64,000 nucleotides of DNA from Mrakia gelida (taxonomy: Eukaryota > Basidiomycota > Tremellomycetes > Cystofilobasidiales > Mrakiaceae): NCBI GenBank assembly GCA_024345305.1, contig BRON01000005.1, positions 1,736,001 to 1,800,000 on the forward strand, written 5' to 3'. The notes beneath the pieces are model-generated. The model did no database searches and had not been told where the DNA came from. It was given only the letters and a program-made list of their open reading frames with translations. Shown here piece after piece: positions 25,440 through 37,216 of this stretch (its first letter is position 1; the number at the start of each line of letters is the position of its first letter). The position numbers were made by a program, and so were the translations under genes.

Positions 25440-26025
25440 AACCCCGTCGCGTGAGTTCGAGATTGCTTGTCCTCGCTCGCTCTCGTTCCTCAAGCTGACC
25501 TCAAAGGGCCTTTCTTTCGCCTTTTTAGAACACAAGCTCTTCCTCTCTCGCTCGGGATTGGGCTTGATCTTGCGGCCGCGGAAGAGGAGGTCGAGACGAC
25601 GCGTCGAGTCGTCGAGTCGAGCGCTGGGCTGGAATCGATAGCTTCTTTTTGAGTCGTTTTGTTACTGGCGTCTGGCCGGATCTCCCGTGCTATCTCGACC
25701 TCATTCGGATCAATCTATCTCAGCGAGAGCATCGAAAAAAAAAAGCGACGTGACGCCCTCGAAACGTCCTTCGAGTCGCTTGACTTGGTCTCGATCTTGC
25801 AACGGCCATCTTCGCCACCACCGCTTTCTTCTTTCTCCCTTCTACCACTCCATCAGGTCCAGAGCACTTCTTGAACACCCCTCCAACCCAGCAGCAACTC
25901 GAACCAACCCAACTCGAGCTCTCTAAGCCTCTCCTTCGACCTCCTTCCTTCCCTCTCGAGCTCAACTCCTCCCTCTCCTTCCCTTCCCTTCCACCCTTCT
26001 TCCATCACCACTCCCCTCGCTCGAC
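25440..26025. other. Intergenic/promoter region
   Basis: 586 bp lie between the F-box gene and the TFIP11 start. It includes a 9-base poly-A run near 25736 and a strongly pyrimidine-rich block just before 26026, consistent with the TFIP11 promoter and leader. Nothing else is seen. Confidence 0.5.
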
Positions 26026-29000
26026 ATGGCTCGACGTAAAGCGAACAAAGGCTACCTCTCTGACGGGGATTCTTCCGGTCACTCGTCTGAAGGGGACGAA
26101 GGGTTTGACGGGGAAGGAGGTGATTCTCGAGCTGAACGAGATCTCTTCGACGATCCCTACGCCAACAAGAAACGTAAACGAGGAGGAAAGGAGGACGAAC
26201 TCTACGGAGTCTTCGCCGAGGACGACGAGGATGAAGGGTTCAGTGGAGGTGGAAGAGGAGGAGGAGGGAAGGGGAATGGAGGAGGTGCCGGGGGAGGGAA
26301 GGGAAAGAGGATGGATTGGACAAAGTGAGTACGACAGACGCTTATCTTTCCTTCCTTTCGCTATTGACTTCAACCCTACCAAACGAGATGCTTCCTATCC
26401 ATCCTACTGACCACTTCTTCTTCTTGGTTTCGTTCTTCCTCGTCCCGCAGAGCTCCCACCTTCGCACCCTCCGGCTCGTCCTCCTCCTCCTCAGCTCCTC
26501 CCCCTCCCCTCTCCAACCTCTCAGGAAACGTTGTAGAGGGAATCCCAGACTTCGTACCCATGCCCTCATCTCGCCGCCAACACACTGATGCCGCCGCCGA
26601 AGCTATGGACGAGGACGACGATGGAGACTCCTCCAACGACTCGAGCTCAGACGACGAAGACGAGTCTCGAGCTCCTTCCCCTCGAGTTCGAGACGACGAC
26701 GACGACAGTGACGAGGATGGAGCTCCTCCTCCTCCTGCTAGAGGCTTCGGAGCTCGAGCTGGTATCGGAGGAGGGATCGGTTCCAGAGCTCCAGAGACGT
26801 CGTCCATGCCACCACCTCGAACAGGAGGAATCGGATTCAGCTCAACACCTCACTCAGGAGGGATCGGTTTCGCCTCTCACACCACCACCCTTCCTTCCAC
26901 CATCCCCACCATTCTCCCCTCTACCTCCTCCTACTCAGCCTCCTCCTCCTACGCCAATGCACCTCCACCACCGTCCTCCAACCTCCCCTCCTCCTTCGGC
27001 GCCGCTCCTCCTCCCCCTCGAGCTCGAACGTCCTTCCTCCCTCAGCAGCCCACCGCCTCGTCCTCCTCAGCTCCTCCCGTGGCTCTCTCGAAGGAGGATG
27101 CTCAGGCGTTCAGGAAGATGGAGGGCTCCTTCGGAGCGAGGATGCTGGCGAAGCAAGGGTGGGCGAGTGGGACGGGGTTGGGAGCGAAGCAGGAGGGTAT
27201 CGTGACGCCTGTGGAGAGCAAGTTGAGGCCTAGGGCGATGGGAATTGGTCATAATGGGTTCAGGGAGAGGACGGATCAGAGTAAGAGGGAGGCTATCAGG
27301 TACGTTTTGCTTCCACACTCGGTATCGACGAAGGGACGAAGAAACGCGTGAGTTCGAGCTGACCACTCCTCCCTTCTTCTTTTTCCCTTTCCCGTTCGAA
27401 CAGACGAGGAGATGAAGTCGACTCGGACGAAGAGCGCAAGAAGAAATCCAAAGCCAAGTCTGCTTCCTCCACCTCAGGTCGGAAGGGAGCTTCAGGAGCG
27501 GGAGTACGGGGAGGACAAGATCTCGACGACGATGGATCAGGAGCGAGAGGGAAGGATCATCAGCCTTGGAGGAAGCCGAAGAAGGTCAAGATCAGAGTGG
27601 AACACAAGACGTACGAGCAGATCATCGCTGAGGCAGGGGAGAATGCTCATGCTGGAGCTGGGGTGGGGATGATCATTGATGCGACGGGAGCGACGGTGAG
27701 TTTCTTGCCTTTTCTCCTTCCCCTTCGTCGTCGCGGATCCGAAACTGACTTCTCGGTTCGATCTTGATGTGCTGGGTTCGTGTTCACAGCCGCGAGAAGT
27801 CTCCTCCCTCGCCGGACTCAACCTCTCCTCTTGGACTCCCACCTCGGACACGACGCGTCTCCCCGAACTTCGACATAACCTGAGGATGATCTGCGATATG
27901 ACGAAGGGAGATTTGGATGCGCTGGCGAAGGAGGGTGCGGCGGTGGCGGAGAAGAGGAAGTGGTTGGCTAGGGAGGATGAGAACTTGAAGAGGAGGGTGG
28001 TGGAGGAGGCGAAGAGTGAGTTCGCTCGTTTCGGGTTTGCTCTCGAGCTTTCCTTTCTTTCTCGAGGCGCTTCTGCTCGTCTCTTGAATGACTCTACTAA
28101 CTACCTCTCCTTCGTCTTTTCGGTCTCGTCTCGTTCTACCAGAGATCTCCCGACTCCAACAGATTCATCTCATCATCGACGAAGTCTCAGGAATCGCCAA
28201 AACCCTATCCTCTTCGTACGAACCTTCGCTGGACGCCTTCCTGGAACCCTTCGATCGTCTGCTGTTCGAGTTTGCCGACGAGTACAAGGAGCACTCGCTG
28301 GACGAGGTCGTCGTCGGAGCCATCGCACCAGCCGTCAGTTCCTCCTCCCTCCTCCCGTCCTCGACGCGTCCCTTCCCGAAGAGCTTTCGCTGACTTCCTC
28401 TTCCTCTTCCGTTTTTCTTTGGTCGTGGTCTTTGCAGGTTCGCCGTCTCGTCGCCGCTTGGAACCCTCTCTCTTCGTCGACGGAACTGTTCGCTTCGCTT
28501 CGGAGGTGGAAGAAGGCGTTCAGGTTCACGGATCCAGACAAGGCGGAGGACGAGGCGGTTCAGGTGTTTGGTGGAGGTGGGGATTTGGGGGGGAAGAGGA
28601 CTATCGTCGAGTGAGTATCTGTCTCGCTTTGATTGACTTTTGGAGCTCGAAGCATCGAGACGAGACGCGTCGACCTCGGAATCGAAGCTGACCTTCCTTG
28701 CTCGTCTTCGTTCTCAGGGATCTCGTTATGTCGCCGTACGAGAGCTTGATGTGGAACGTATGGCTGCCGAAGGTTCGGTCTGCTATCAAGTAAGTATCAT
28801 CCTTCCTCCGTCTCGAACGAATCGTCGAGCTCGAGATCGAGAGCTGACCTTGCCCCTCCTCTCGCTTCACTTCGTAGCAACGACTGGTCTCCCGACGAAC
28901 CCTCTGCCGCCGTCCACCTCTTCGAAACCTGGATCCCTCTCCTCCCTCGCTTCCTTCACGACAACATCCTCGATCAGCTCATCCTTCCCAAAGTCAACAA

Positions 29001-30080
29001 GGCCGTCTCGGACTGGAAACCTCGGAACGGAGGAGCTTCGCTGCAAGGGATCGTTTTCCCTTGGCTGCCGTTCCTGGGAGACAGGATGGAGGAGGTTTTG
29101 GGTGATGCGAAGAGGAGAGTGAGAGGGATGTTGAAGGGGTGGAAGGTTGAGGATAAGGTGCCGGAGGAGTTGAGGAAGTGGAAGGACGTGAGTCGCGTCT
29201 CTCGTCTCCTTCTTTCCACCGTCGAGCATCGCTGACTCTCTTTCCTCCTTTGCGTCTCTCGACACAGGTCTTCACCGCCGCCGAATGGGACTCACTCATT
29301 CTCAAGTACATCCTCCCCAAGCTCGGTTCGACTCTTCGAGACGACTTCAAGATCAACCCTCGAAACCAAATCCTCGATCCCCTCCATCACGTCCTCGCCT
29401 GGCAAGACGTCCTCCGACCCTCGATGCTCTCCCAACTGCTCGAGACCGAGTTCTTCCCCAAGTGGCTCGACGTCCTCTACATCTGGCTCACCCAGCCCAA
29501 GCCCAACTTCGACGAGGTCACTCAGTGGTTCGTTCTCTTTCTCCTCCTTCGCCTCTCCTCCTTCACGAGCTCTCGAAGCTGACTCACTCTTTCGTTTCGT
29601 TCTCACAGGTACTCCTACTGGAAATCCGTCTTCCCCGAATCAGTCCTCACCCTCCAAGGTGTCTCCGTAGGGTTCAAACGCGGTCTGGACCTCATGAACC
29701 AAGCCATGGCTCTCGGATCTTCCGCTCCCTCGCGACTTCAACGTCCCGACTCCAACCCCGTCACCGTCCCCTCCAGACCTTCCACCCCCCTCTCGTCCTC
29801 TTCTCGAACCAAGAAGTCCTCCTCGAATCGACCCCACCCGGAGGAAATTACCTTCCGTTCCCTCGCCGAAGACTTCGTCGCGAAGCACGACCTCATCTGG
29901 GTCCCGACGGGAAGAAGCGAGGTCAACACGGGTCAGATGCTGTTCAGGATTTCGAGGGATGGGAAGAGTGGTGGTGTGGTGTGCTACGTGGCGGACGATG
30001 CGGTGTATGTGGCGGAGCATGGGGAGGCGACTTATCATGCTATTACGCTGGAGGAGCTGGTGAAGAGGGCGACGAAGTAG
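26026..30080 (+). CDS. TFIP11/Ntr1-type G-patch spliceosome disassembly factor
   Basis: Homologue of tuftelin-interacting protein 11 (yeast Ntr1/Spp382), which activates the Prp43 helicase to release the lariat-intron spliceosome in the nucleus. Ten exons give 1,047 residues. The N-terminus is acidic and disordered (about 1-110, with the basic KKRKR). A Pro/Ser/Gly-rich region follows. A G-patch lies at about residues 310-370 (GARMLAKQGWASGTGLGAKQ, then PRAMGIG). The GCFC-type helical region fills the C-terminal half, with WNVWLPKVR, LFETWIPLLP, GDRMEEVLG, KYILPKLGSTLRDDF, ILDPLHHVLAWQDVL, EFFPKWLDVLYIWL and QWYSYWKSVFPE. It ends in a region typical of this family (FRSLAEDFVAKHDLIWVPTGR). The organism depends on many introns per gene, which fits keeping this factor. 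Gene symbol left blank because naming differs between fungi. Confidence 0.93.
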
Positions 30081-30550
30081 ATCTCTAGTCTCGCGCTTTT
30101 TCGCTTTGTTGTCTTTTTCTTTCTCGATGCTATCTATCACTCTGCTCGATCTACGTGCTTCTTCTTCTGACTGCTGAGGAGAACGAGAGAGAGAAAGGTA
30201 TACAACGAGGTGGGGATCATGTTGATACAAAGAGGAACGCAAAGGAGTGTGGGTGGGTCGCGAAGAAATACAAGAGGGCGGAAGAAAAGGAGCGGACGCG
30301 TCTCATGAGACGACTTTTAGATTATTGAACAACAAGCAAAGAAGAGCGAAGGAAGGGATAAGGGAGAGATAAATCGAAGAGGTATAATGACATCTATGTA
30401 TAAACTAAAAGAGTGGACGAAGCGAGCTGTGAGTTGAAGAAGAGGAGAGTCAGTTCGAGAAGAACGAGACGCGTCGACGAAGGGCAGGACGAGTCGAGTC
30501 AAACTCACTCAGACCATTGCTGCTCGTTCAAAAGACGGAAGCGAAGTTCT
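30081..30550. other. Convergent 3' region
   Basis: 470 bp lie between TFIP11 and the Axl2-like gene. It is relatively AT-rich near 30110-30160 and 30310-30410, consistent with two polyadenylation regions. No gene is seen. Confidence 0.5.
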
Positions 30551-33500
30551 CTAGGGAGACTTAGCTCCCACAGCCCTTCGACCAGTCGCTCGGCGAGTGA
30601 TCTGAGAACCAGTCTGGACCTCGATGGCGAACCTAGCGACGACTCGTTCGGCTTGACCTCCCAGTCCCGAGAAGGATTCGATCTGCGACGAGAAAAGAAA
30701 CTTCGGTCAGGACGACGTGAAGCGGCGAAGTGAAAAGCGCCGAGTACTACTCACCACTCGAATATCCACTCTCCCTTCATCCCCAATCTTCGGAACTCCA
30801 TCGAACAATCCCTTGTTGAACTTCAACCACAACGGAAGCCTCTTCAACCCTTTCCCCTTCCTCGAACTCGACTCCGAACCCTCCACCACGGCTTTCAACA
30901 TCCCTCTCAGAGGCTTCTCCGCATCGACGTCAAGCGAGGGTCGGAACGAGAACGCTTCGGTGGTGGAAACGTAAACGATCTCCGCGTCCGAGGGGATTCG
31001 AGCAATTCGGTTTGTGGTCGACGAAGGGACGGTTGGGATGGAGGATCGTAGACCCGTCGAGTCGGTTCGAGAGAGGTTGGATCGTGATTTGGAGAGCTTG
31101 GCGGAAGGAGGGGTGCTGAGTCTAGGGATCTGACTGGCCGAGTAGGAAGCGGGAGGGGAGGTGAAGAAGACGGCTGAGGTTGAAGGGGAGTGGGAATCGG
31201 GTCCTTCGCCGACGTTCATGTTGGGGATGTAGGTGAGTCCGGCGGAGAGTCTGAACTGAGCTTCCGAGTCGTAAGGGAGGGGAGGAACTCCGACTTGGGA
31301 TCGAGGAGAGGCGACGGCTGCTGGGGGGAGAGGGTTGACGACGACGGCTGAGTGGGAAACCGAACGATGTCCTGGCGAGGCTTGGACGGTTCGCTCGTTC
31401 TTGAAGTCGACGACTCGTACTTGACCGTTGGTGCTTGAAGATCCAGTGGGACTGGTGGTGATGTCGTGTCGAGATCGAGTGGTAGGAGTGGCCATTCCGA
31501 CGCGTTGAGCTTGAGCGATCTCGGCGCGTTCCTCGTGGTCGTCGATGGACGAAGCGGAGCGGTTTCCAGTTTCGTGCGAGTCGAAGGATCCGTGAGAGCT
31601 CGAGGATGCCATGTGGTCGCCGGATTGGCTGATCCCGTCGATCTGCCTTCTCGGAGTGCTGGCCGCGTTCGTTCCTGTCTCCTGACTTCCAGCTTCCCAC
31701 TGGTACGAAGGCTCGCTCTCCCACGACGCTCTCGATCCTGGTCCACCGAACGTCGATGCATCTCCTCCTGAGGTTCCGGTGAGAGTCGAAGCTCCGTCCT
31801 CGTTGAAGCCTGCGATCCGTCGAGGGTTGTCGAAGTCGTTGAGGGTGGACGAAGGCGAAGCCGAACGGGAGAGCTCGACGGGGAGGGAGATGTTGCTCTT
31901 GAGTCCTCCGGCTGAGACTGGGGAGCCTTCTCGACTCCGTCCTCCCATCATTCCTCCGAACAGCGGTTTCTTAATGAGGCTCCTGAACTTCCCAGCGGTG
32001 GTCGTCGAAGTCCTCCTCTGAAGCGGCGTCGTCGTCTGGTTCTGAGCTCCTCCTGATCCTCCCTCCGAGTCCTTCGCGATATCCATGAAGATCCTCGTCA
32101 GCTGGGGCACTCCGTCGAGCTGCTCAACTCCAAGCGACTTCCCGTTGGCGGTTCCGTAGGCGTACTTCTCGGTGTTGAACTGAACGCCGTACATCTGCTC
32201 CTTCCCGTACGCCTTCGCCTCGTCGTCGTAGCTTCGATCCTTCCACGCGTTCTCCTCGAGCGTCCTCTTCTCGTCGACCTTGTGCTTCTCCGAGGTGCAG
32301 TGCTTCCGGCAGCAGGATAGAAGGAGGCAGAGGAGGATGATTCCAGCGAGGGATCCGAAGACCGAGCCGATGATGGTCTTTCCTCGCATGCTGAGACCGT
32401 CGTCGCGACTTCGATGAGGATGTCCGTGAGTCGCGTTGTTTCCTGAAGCGATGGAGAGGAGGATCGTCTGGTGGAAGGTCGCGTTGGTGATGATGTCGCG
32501 AGCGGTGAGGAGGATTTGAACCGAGTCGTAGTCGAGATCCTCTGGGACGTTGGGAGAGGAGCTGAGGAAGGCGGTGGAGGGAGTGAAGGCGAGCCAGGAG
32601 GACGCGACTTGAGGGTTGAGGACGACCGAGAGAGCCGGAGCTGGAGTGGACGACTGGGAGGTGGGGAGAAGGTAGTCCGCAAGGTCGGCTGAAACTGGTT
32701 TCCCTGGAGCGGCGAGGATTGGAAGAGCTGCCATCGAGGGGAAGAGGGAGGGATAGATGGAGATGGGGAGTTGGAGAAGGATTGTGTCGTTGTACTTGTC
32801 GACGATGGTGACCGGGAAAGAGAGCTTCGAGTTCGAGCTCTTCGTCGACGAGGCTGGGTAGAACGCGTCCGTCAACGCTCCTGAAGGAACGTCTCCTGAG
32901 AAGGACCTCTTCGTCTCGTCCCATCCAAGCCACCCGATCGAGCTCGTATCGACCTTGACCGAGGCTACATCCGACTGGTTGACGTTCTTCCCGTCGAGGA
33001 GAAGTCCCTTCGTCGCTCCTTGTCCGACGACGTCCCAGTCGACCTCGATGTTCGTTCCGACCTCTCCGGTAAGGTTGAGCCTCTGGAGAACCGTCGTCTG
33101 TCCTCCGAGACCTTGGAAGCTGAGCGAGTGAGATGCGACGACGAGGTTGAAGTGCTCGCAGTAGTCGGCGTATTCAGCGACGTCGCTTCCGCAGAGGAGG
33201 ACGTCGAATGACGTGTTGTTGATCGACGACGAAGGATCCGAAGGAGGTCCAGGAGCGTTTCCGTTGAAGTCGATGGAGGAGGGATCGAAGGCGAGCCAGG
33301 GAGGAAGGGAGGCTCCGGAGGCGAGGAAGGATGAGTAGTGGACGGGAGTTGAGGAGGTGGACTTGAAGGTGGAGGAGAGGAATCCGATCGAGAAGGACCA
33401 CTGAGAGCGACGGAAAGAGTAGGGAAAGCGGTCAGTGATGCAGTTTATGGTATATTACGCGTCCAGATGGAGAGACTTACGTAGTTTGGAACTCGAAGAC

Positions 33501-34116
33501 CTCCAACACCAGCGCTCACAGGCAACACAAACACGCTCGTCAACGCCTGATTCCCATCCTTCAGCTGCCCAACCACTCCATCTCCAGCAACGACTGAAGT
33601 CCCAGCCCTGACTACGACGTGGAAGGTATCAACGACGGTCGCTCCTCCGTTCTTGGTCTTCGCGTTGATCGTGATCAGAATCTTTCCGACGTCGTCGTTC
33701 GAGGGACTTCCTTTGAAGGTGAAGGTCTCTTGGGAGAATCCGAGCCAGGAGGGAAGTTCCGGAGTGGTGAGGACGAGGGACGAGAGAGGGAGGGAGTAGG
33801 TCTCGGACGAGATGGTGAAGGTGAAGGGGAGAGCGGGTCGCGCGACGGGGATGGGTTGGGTCCCGACGGAATGGAGAACGACGAGGGAGGACGCGGTCGG
33901 TTGGAGGGGAACGACAGCCGCCGCTGAGACGAGGATGTGGTTGGGATCCGATTCGATGGTGGGAGTGTTGGTAGGAGGAGTGAGGTCGTCTCGTCGACCG
34001 TGTTGTTCGTTGTCGAGGAGGAGGGAGGGAGGGGATCCGACGGGGTAGGCGAGGACGGTCTGAAGGCAGGGAAGGAGGAGTGCAAGCACAACATGGATGG
34101 ATGAGAGTACGACCAT
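30551..34116 (-). CDS. Axl2-like cadherin-fold plasma-membrane protein
   Basis: Resembles the fungal axial-budding-pattern proteins (Axl2/Bud10), single-pass membrane landmarks for polarised growth. Three exons (34116-33481, 33400-30755, 30682-30551) give 1,137 residues. A signal peptide covers residues 1-23 (LALLLPCLQTVLAYP). The extracellular part has repeated cadherin-like (CADG/dystroglycan) blocks, seen as LPSWLGFSQETFTFKGSP, LPPWLAFDPSSIDFNG and SSWLAFTPSTAFL, with several N-glycosylation sequons. A hydrophobic span lies near residues 552-574 (SVFGSLAGIILLCLLLSCC). The long Ser/Thr-rich cytoplasmic tail contains many phosphorylatable SP/TP sites. The last exon was chosen because a GTGAGT/CAG intron removes the alternative stop at 30707. 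Family assignment rests on architecture; axial budding in this organism is not implied. Confidence 0.82.
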
Positions 34117-34783
34117 GGTCTTGCTGGTCGGCTTTGGTCGAGTGGTAGGAAGAGAGGAAGGGCCGTTGGACGCCAGGCCAAGTCAAGAGGAGGGAAGTCG
34201 AAGAGGAGGCGAGAGCTGCTTGTTGTTTGAGGTAAGAGTTGAGGTTGAAAGCTGGACCTCTGAAGCACGCCTGCTGGGTCGAATTTGGGAGTGTTGAGAT
34301 GAAGGAGTGTGTATCGGCCAGCGAGGCAGGGAAGAAATCGATCCGTCCGAGCTGAGGGAGAAAGATGGAACCTGAGATGAGGAGAAAGGAAGAGAAGGAA
34401 GCCGTTGGAGGTTAGGACGAGAAGAGAGGGACAACAAGGGAGGAAAGGGGGAGCTATCGAATGATTGAGATCGGAGCAAACTCACTCTAACTTGGCCATC
34501 GAGGGACTCGAAGGCAGTCAGGATCGAAAGGAAGAAGGAGGAGAGCGAGCTCAACGAGAGATTATCGCTTCCCTGCCGTTCTCCATCCTTATCGAGACGA
34601 CCGCATATCGAAGGAGCATGCCGAGAGAGATGGTGATCTGGACGATGTTGAAAGAGCAAATTTTCTGGGGCCTTGCTCTTCTAGAGAGGCGCTGGCCGTT
34701 GATCGTCAACTCGAAGTCGAGCTTACCTCCCCCTTCCAACGCTCAAGGCCCGCTTTCTCCTTCGTTCTTTCTTCTTTATCGAG
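34117..34783. promoter_or_regulatory. Divergent promoter region, Axl2-like / MYND-F-box gene
   Basis: 667 bp lie between ATGs at 34116 (-) and 34784 (+). CT-rich tracts sit close to both starts. No recognised element. Confidence 0.45.
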
Positions 34784-36567
34784 ATGGATCCTTCATCCAC
34801 CACGACCTCGACCTCTCATCCCTCGGATCAAGAGGAGAACCTCGCCACTCCAACCAAAGTCGACATCGCTCAGGAGACGCTCGTCCATCTCTGCTCGTCG
34901 ACCTCGTCCTCCTCCTCTCTTCCCATCGTCAAGAGCACCAGCACCGAGCTCTCCCTCTCGCTCGCCAGGAAGGCATGGTCGTACTGCTACATGGACCTGG
35001 TCGAGGTCATCCTCTGCTCTCGATGTCAGAACCCTTACTGCCCTCAAAGTTGCCAGGAGAAGGTGAGCTTGGAGTCAAGTGCTTTATCGACTCCTCGTTT
35101 CTCTTCTCGTACTGATCCCTTTCGCATGGCTTCTTCCGCTTTTTCAGCACCGGAAGGAGCACAAGCTCATCTGCCTCTCTCTCGTCGCTGCGTCCAGACC
35201 TCTGCCAGGTGAGCAAACGGTAGCTCTCGAACGGAAGCTGAGGGTCGAGTTCATGAGAGGAGCTCGAACTCATCCTCGAGTTTGACGCTGATCTCTTCTC
35301 AAACTTTCTTCTGGTACGGAATTTTGATCTCGTAGGAATACCCCTTGAGGTCCTCGAACGAATCATCTCGTACACCTTCCTCCGACGAACGGCAACCATC
35401 CCATCCTCCGACCCTTTCCCTCTTCATCGAACGACGCACCTCCTCCTCGTCTCCCGAGCCTTCAGAGAGCTCTGCCTCCCTTGGTTCTACTACTCCATCA
35501 CCATCACTCGCCCTTCTCACTACGTCACCTTCTTCGACCCCGAGAACGGTCTCTTCGCAGGAGAGGATGGGAAGAAGAGGTGGAAATACGTTCGAGAGGT
35601 GAGCGCGTCCCACTATTTCTTCCCCGGCAAGTCTACTCACAGGACCTGACATCGCTGCTGCCCCTCTTCTTTGCTCAACGGTCTTCTCCCTACCTAGCTC
35701 TCCATTGTCAACGGCGTCGATCCCCCCGTCCTTCCTCGCTACGACGACACTCGCGAGACTTCGATGGTTCCTCTCGTCGCTCCAACAGGCCACGAGCTCA
35801 ACGTCGTCTGCGAGCTGGAACGAAGAGAAGACTTGGTCTACGTCGAACACGACCCCAACTTCGAGAATCTCATCGCCAGCAACGAAGGTCTTCGTGCGTC
35901 CGTACTCGAAGATCTCCGCGAAGAGTTCCGCGAAGACGTCGGAGCCCTCCCTTTCGACGACCAGGAGCTGGAGGCCTGGGACCTGATGTACGAGGACGGA
36001 GTCGGAAGTCTAGACGACGTGCTTCTGGCTCACGCTTGGGAGCGGACCTTCACCGGGATCCAATGCGACCGACAAGTCTTCTACCAGGAACTCGTCGAAG
36101 GAGGTCGACCGTTCACCTTGCGTTTCCCTGCCGACGTGATGCGATACCACGTCAACGGGGTCGGAGACGCCGCTCCCACCAACCAAACCATCTTCGAGGT
36201 ATATTCTTCATCCCTCGAAGGGGCGTTCCTACCTCCTCACGAGTTCCATCGAGACGTCGCCCTCGTTCAATCGAACTTCAATGTCGGCTCCGTTCGGCTC
36301 GAGGGATTCGATTCTACCTTTCTCTGCCAGCTCGAGGAATGGATCAAGAAGTCCGGCTTTCCTCCGGATGGAGAGGAGCCATCGGGCAGGTCCTTTCCGT
36401 ACTCGACGCTCACCTGGACTTGGACTCTCGACGACGGTTCGATCTTCTCGCTCTCTCCTCCCGTACGTCTTCTCTCTTCTCTTGATGATGCTCGAACGCG
36501 TCTTCTCTCTTGCTGACGTTGTCTTCCTTTTCATTCTTCTTTCCAGACCAAGAAGACGAGCGAGTGA
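34784..36567 (+). CDS. MYND-like finger plus F-box-like protein, finger one ligand short
   Basis: Five exons (34784-35062, 35148-35208, 35336-35598, 35698-36462, 36547-36567) give 462 residues. Residues about 65-105 form a MYND-type zinc finger split by an intron at the same place as in the 57272 gene: SYC, CSRC, YCPQSC, HKLIC. The first cysteine of the first pair is replaced by Trp (AWSYC), so only seven of eight metal ligands remain. Next comes the shared F-box-like domain (IPLEVLERIISYTFLRR, LLLVSRAFRELCLPWFYYSITITRPSHYVTFF), then an acidic unassigned C-terminal region. MYND fingers usually bind proline-rich peptides and F-boxes bind Skp1, so a role as a ubiquitin-ligase adaptor is inference. 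A downstream open stretch to 36728 is probably 3' leader. Confidence 0.8.
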
Positions 36568-37216
36568 TCCTTGAACGAGACGAGGTTTTCGACGCGACGC
36601 GACTTTCCGTGAGTCGGCTCCTCTTCGCTTCTTCGACCTCTTTGTTCTCTCGCTTCCTTTTCGTCTCCCGTATACTGACCTCATATTTCTCATCTACGCC
36701 GTCGCAGACCGACTATCGACATCAGTAACGACTTTTCGACCGAGCTCGACGCGATGAGGATGACCGTTGAAACGACACCTTTACCTTTCCTCTTGAGAGC
36801 CACTGTTCTCTTCAGTCTTCAAGACGACGATTCTCAAAGCCATCTTCGTCGTCGGATGTGCTTCCTCTTCCGAGAAGGAAGGTTTTCCTCGCGGTTCAGC
36901 TTCCAGCCAAGTCGGCCTCTTCCCTCCCTCCACCTCGCCCGCCCAGCACAACAATCGCCTGTTTCCTCTCGCTCGTTCTTCTCTCTCTGCTGGCTCACTG
37001 GCAAAAATCTCCACTCCTTCTGCTTCTTATGATAGACTCCTGCTTCCCATTTCTATGACGAGCGAAAATTTCGCCGGTAGAACTTCCTTATCGGCCTGCG
37101 GAAGCTCGGCTCAAGGGCGAAGGGTTGAGCGAGTTTCTGAGTTTGCCGTTCGACCACTTCCCTCCCTCTCGCCTCCACTCCCCCCTTCCCTTCCTTCATT
37201 CACTAGCCATCCAAAG
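36568..37216. other. Intergenic/promoter region
   Basis: 649 bp separate the MYND-F-box stop and the secreted-protein start. The last ~80 bp are pyrimidine-rich. A possible alternative last exon of the upstream gene near 36700 cannot be excluded. No other gene is seen. Confidence 0.4.
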
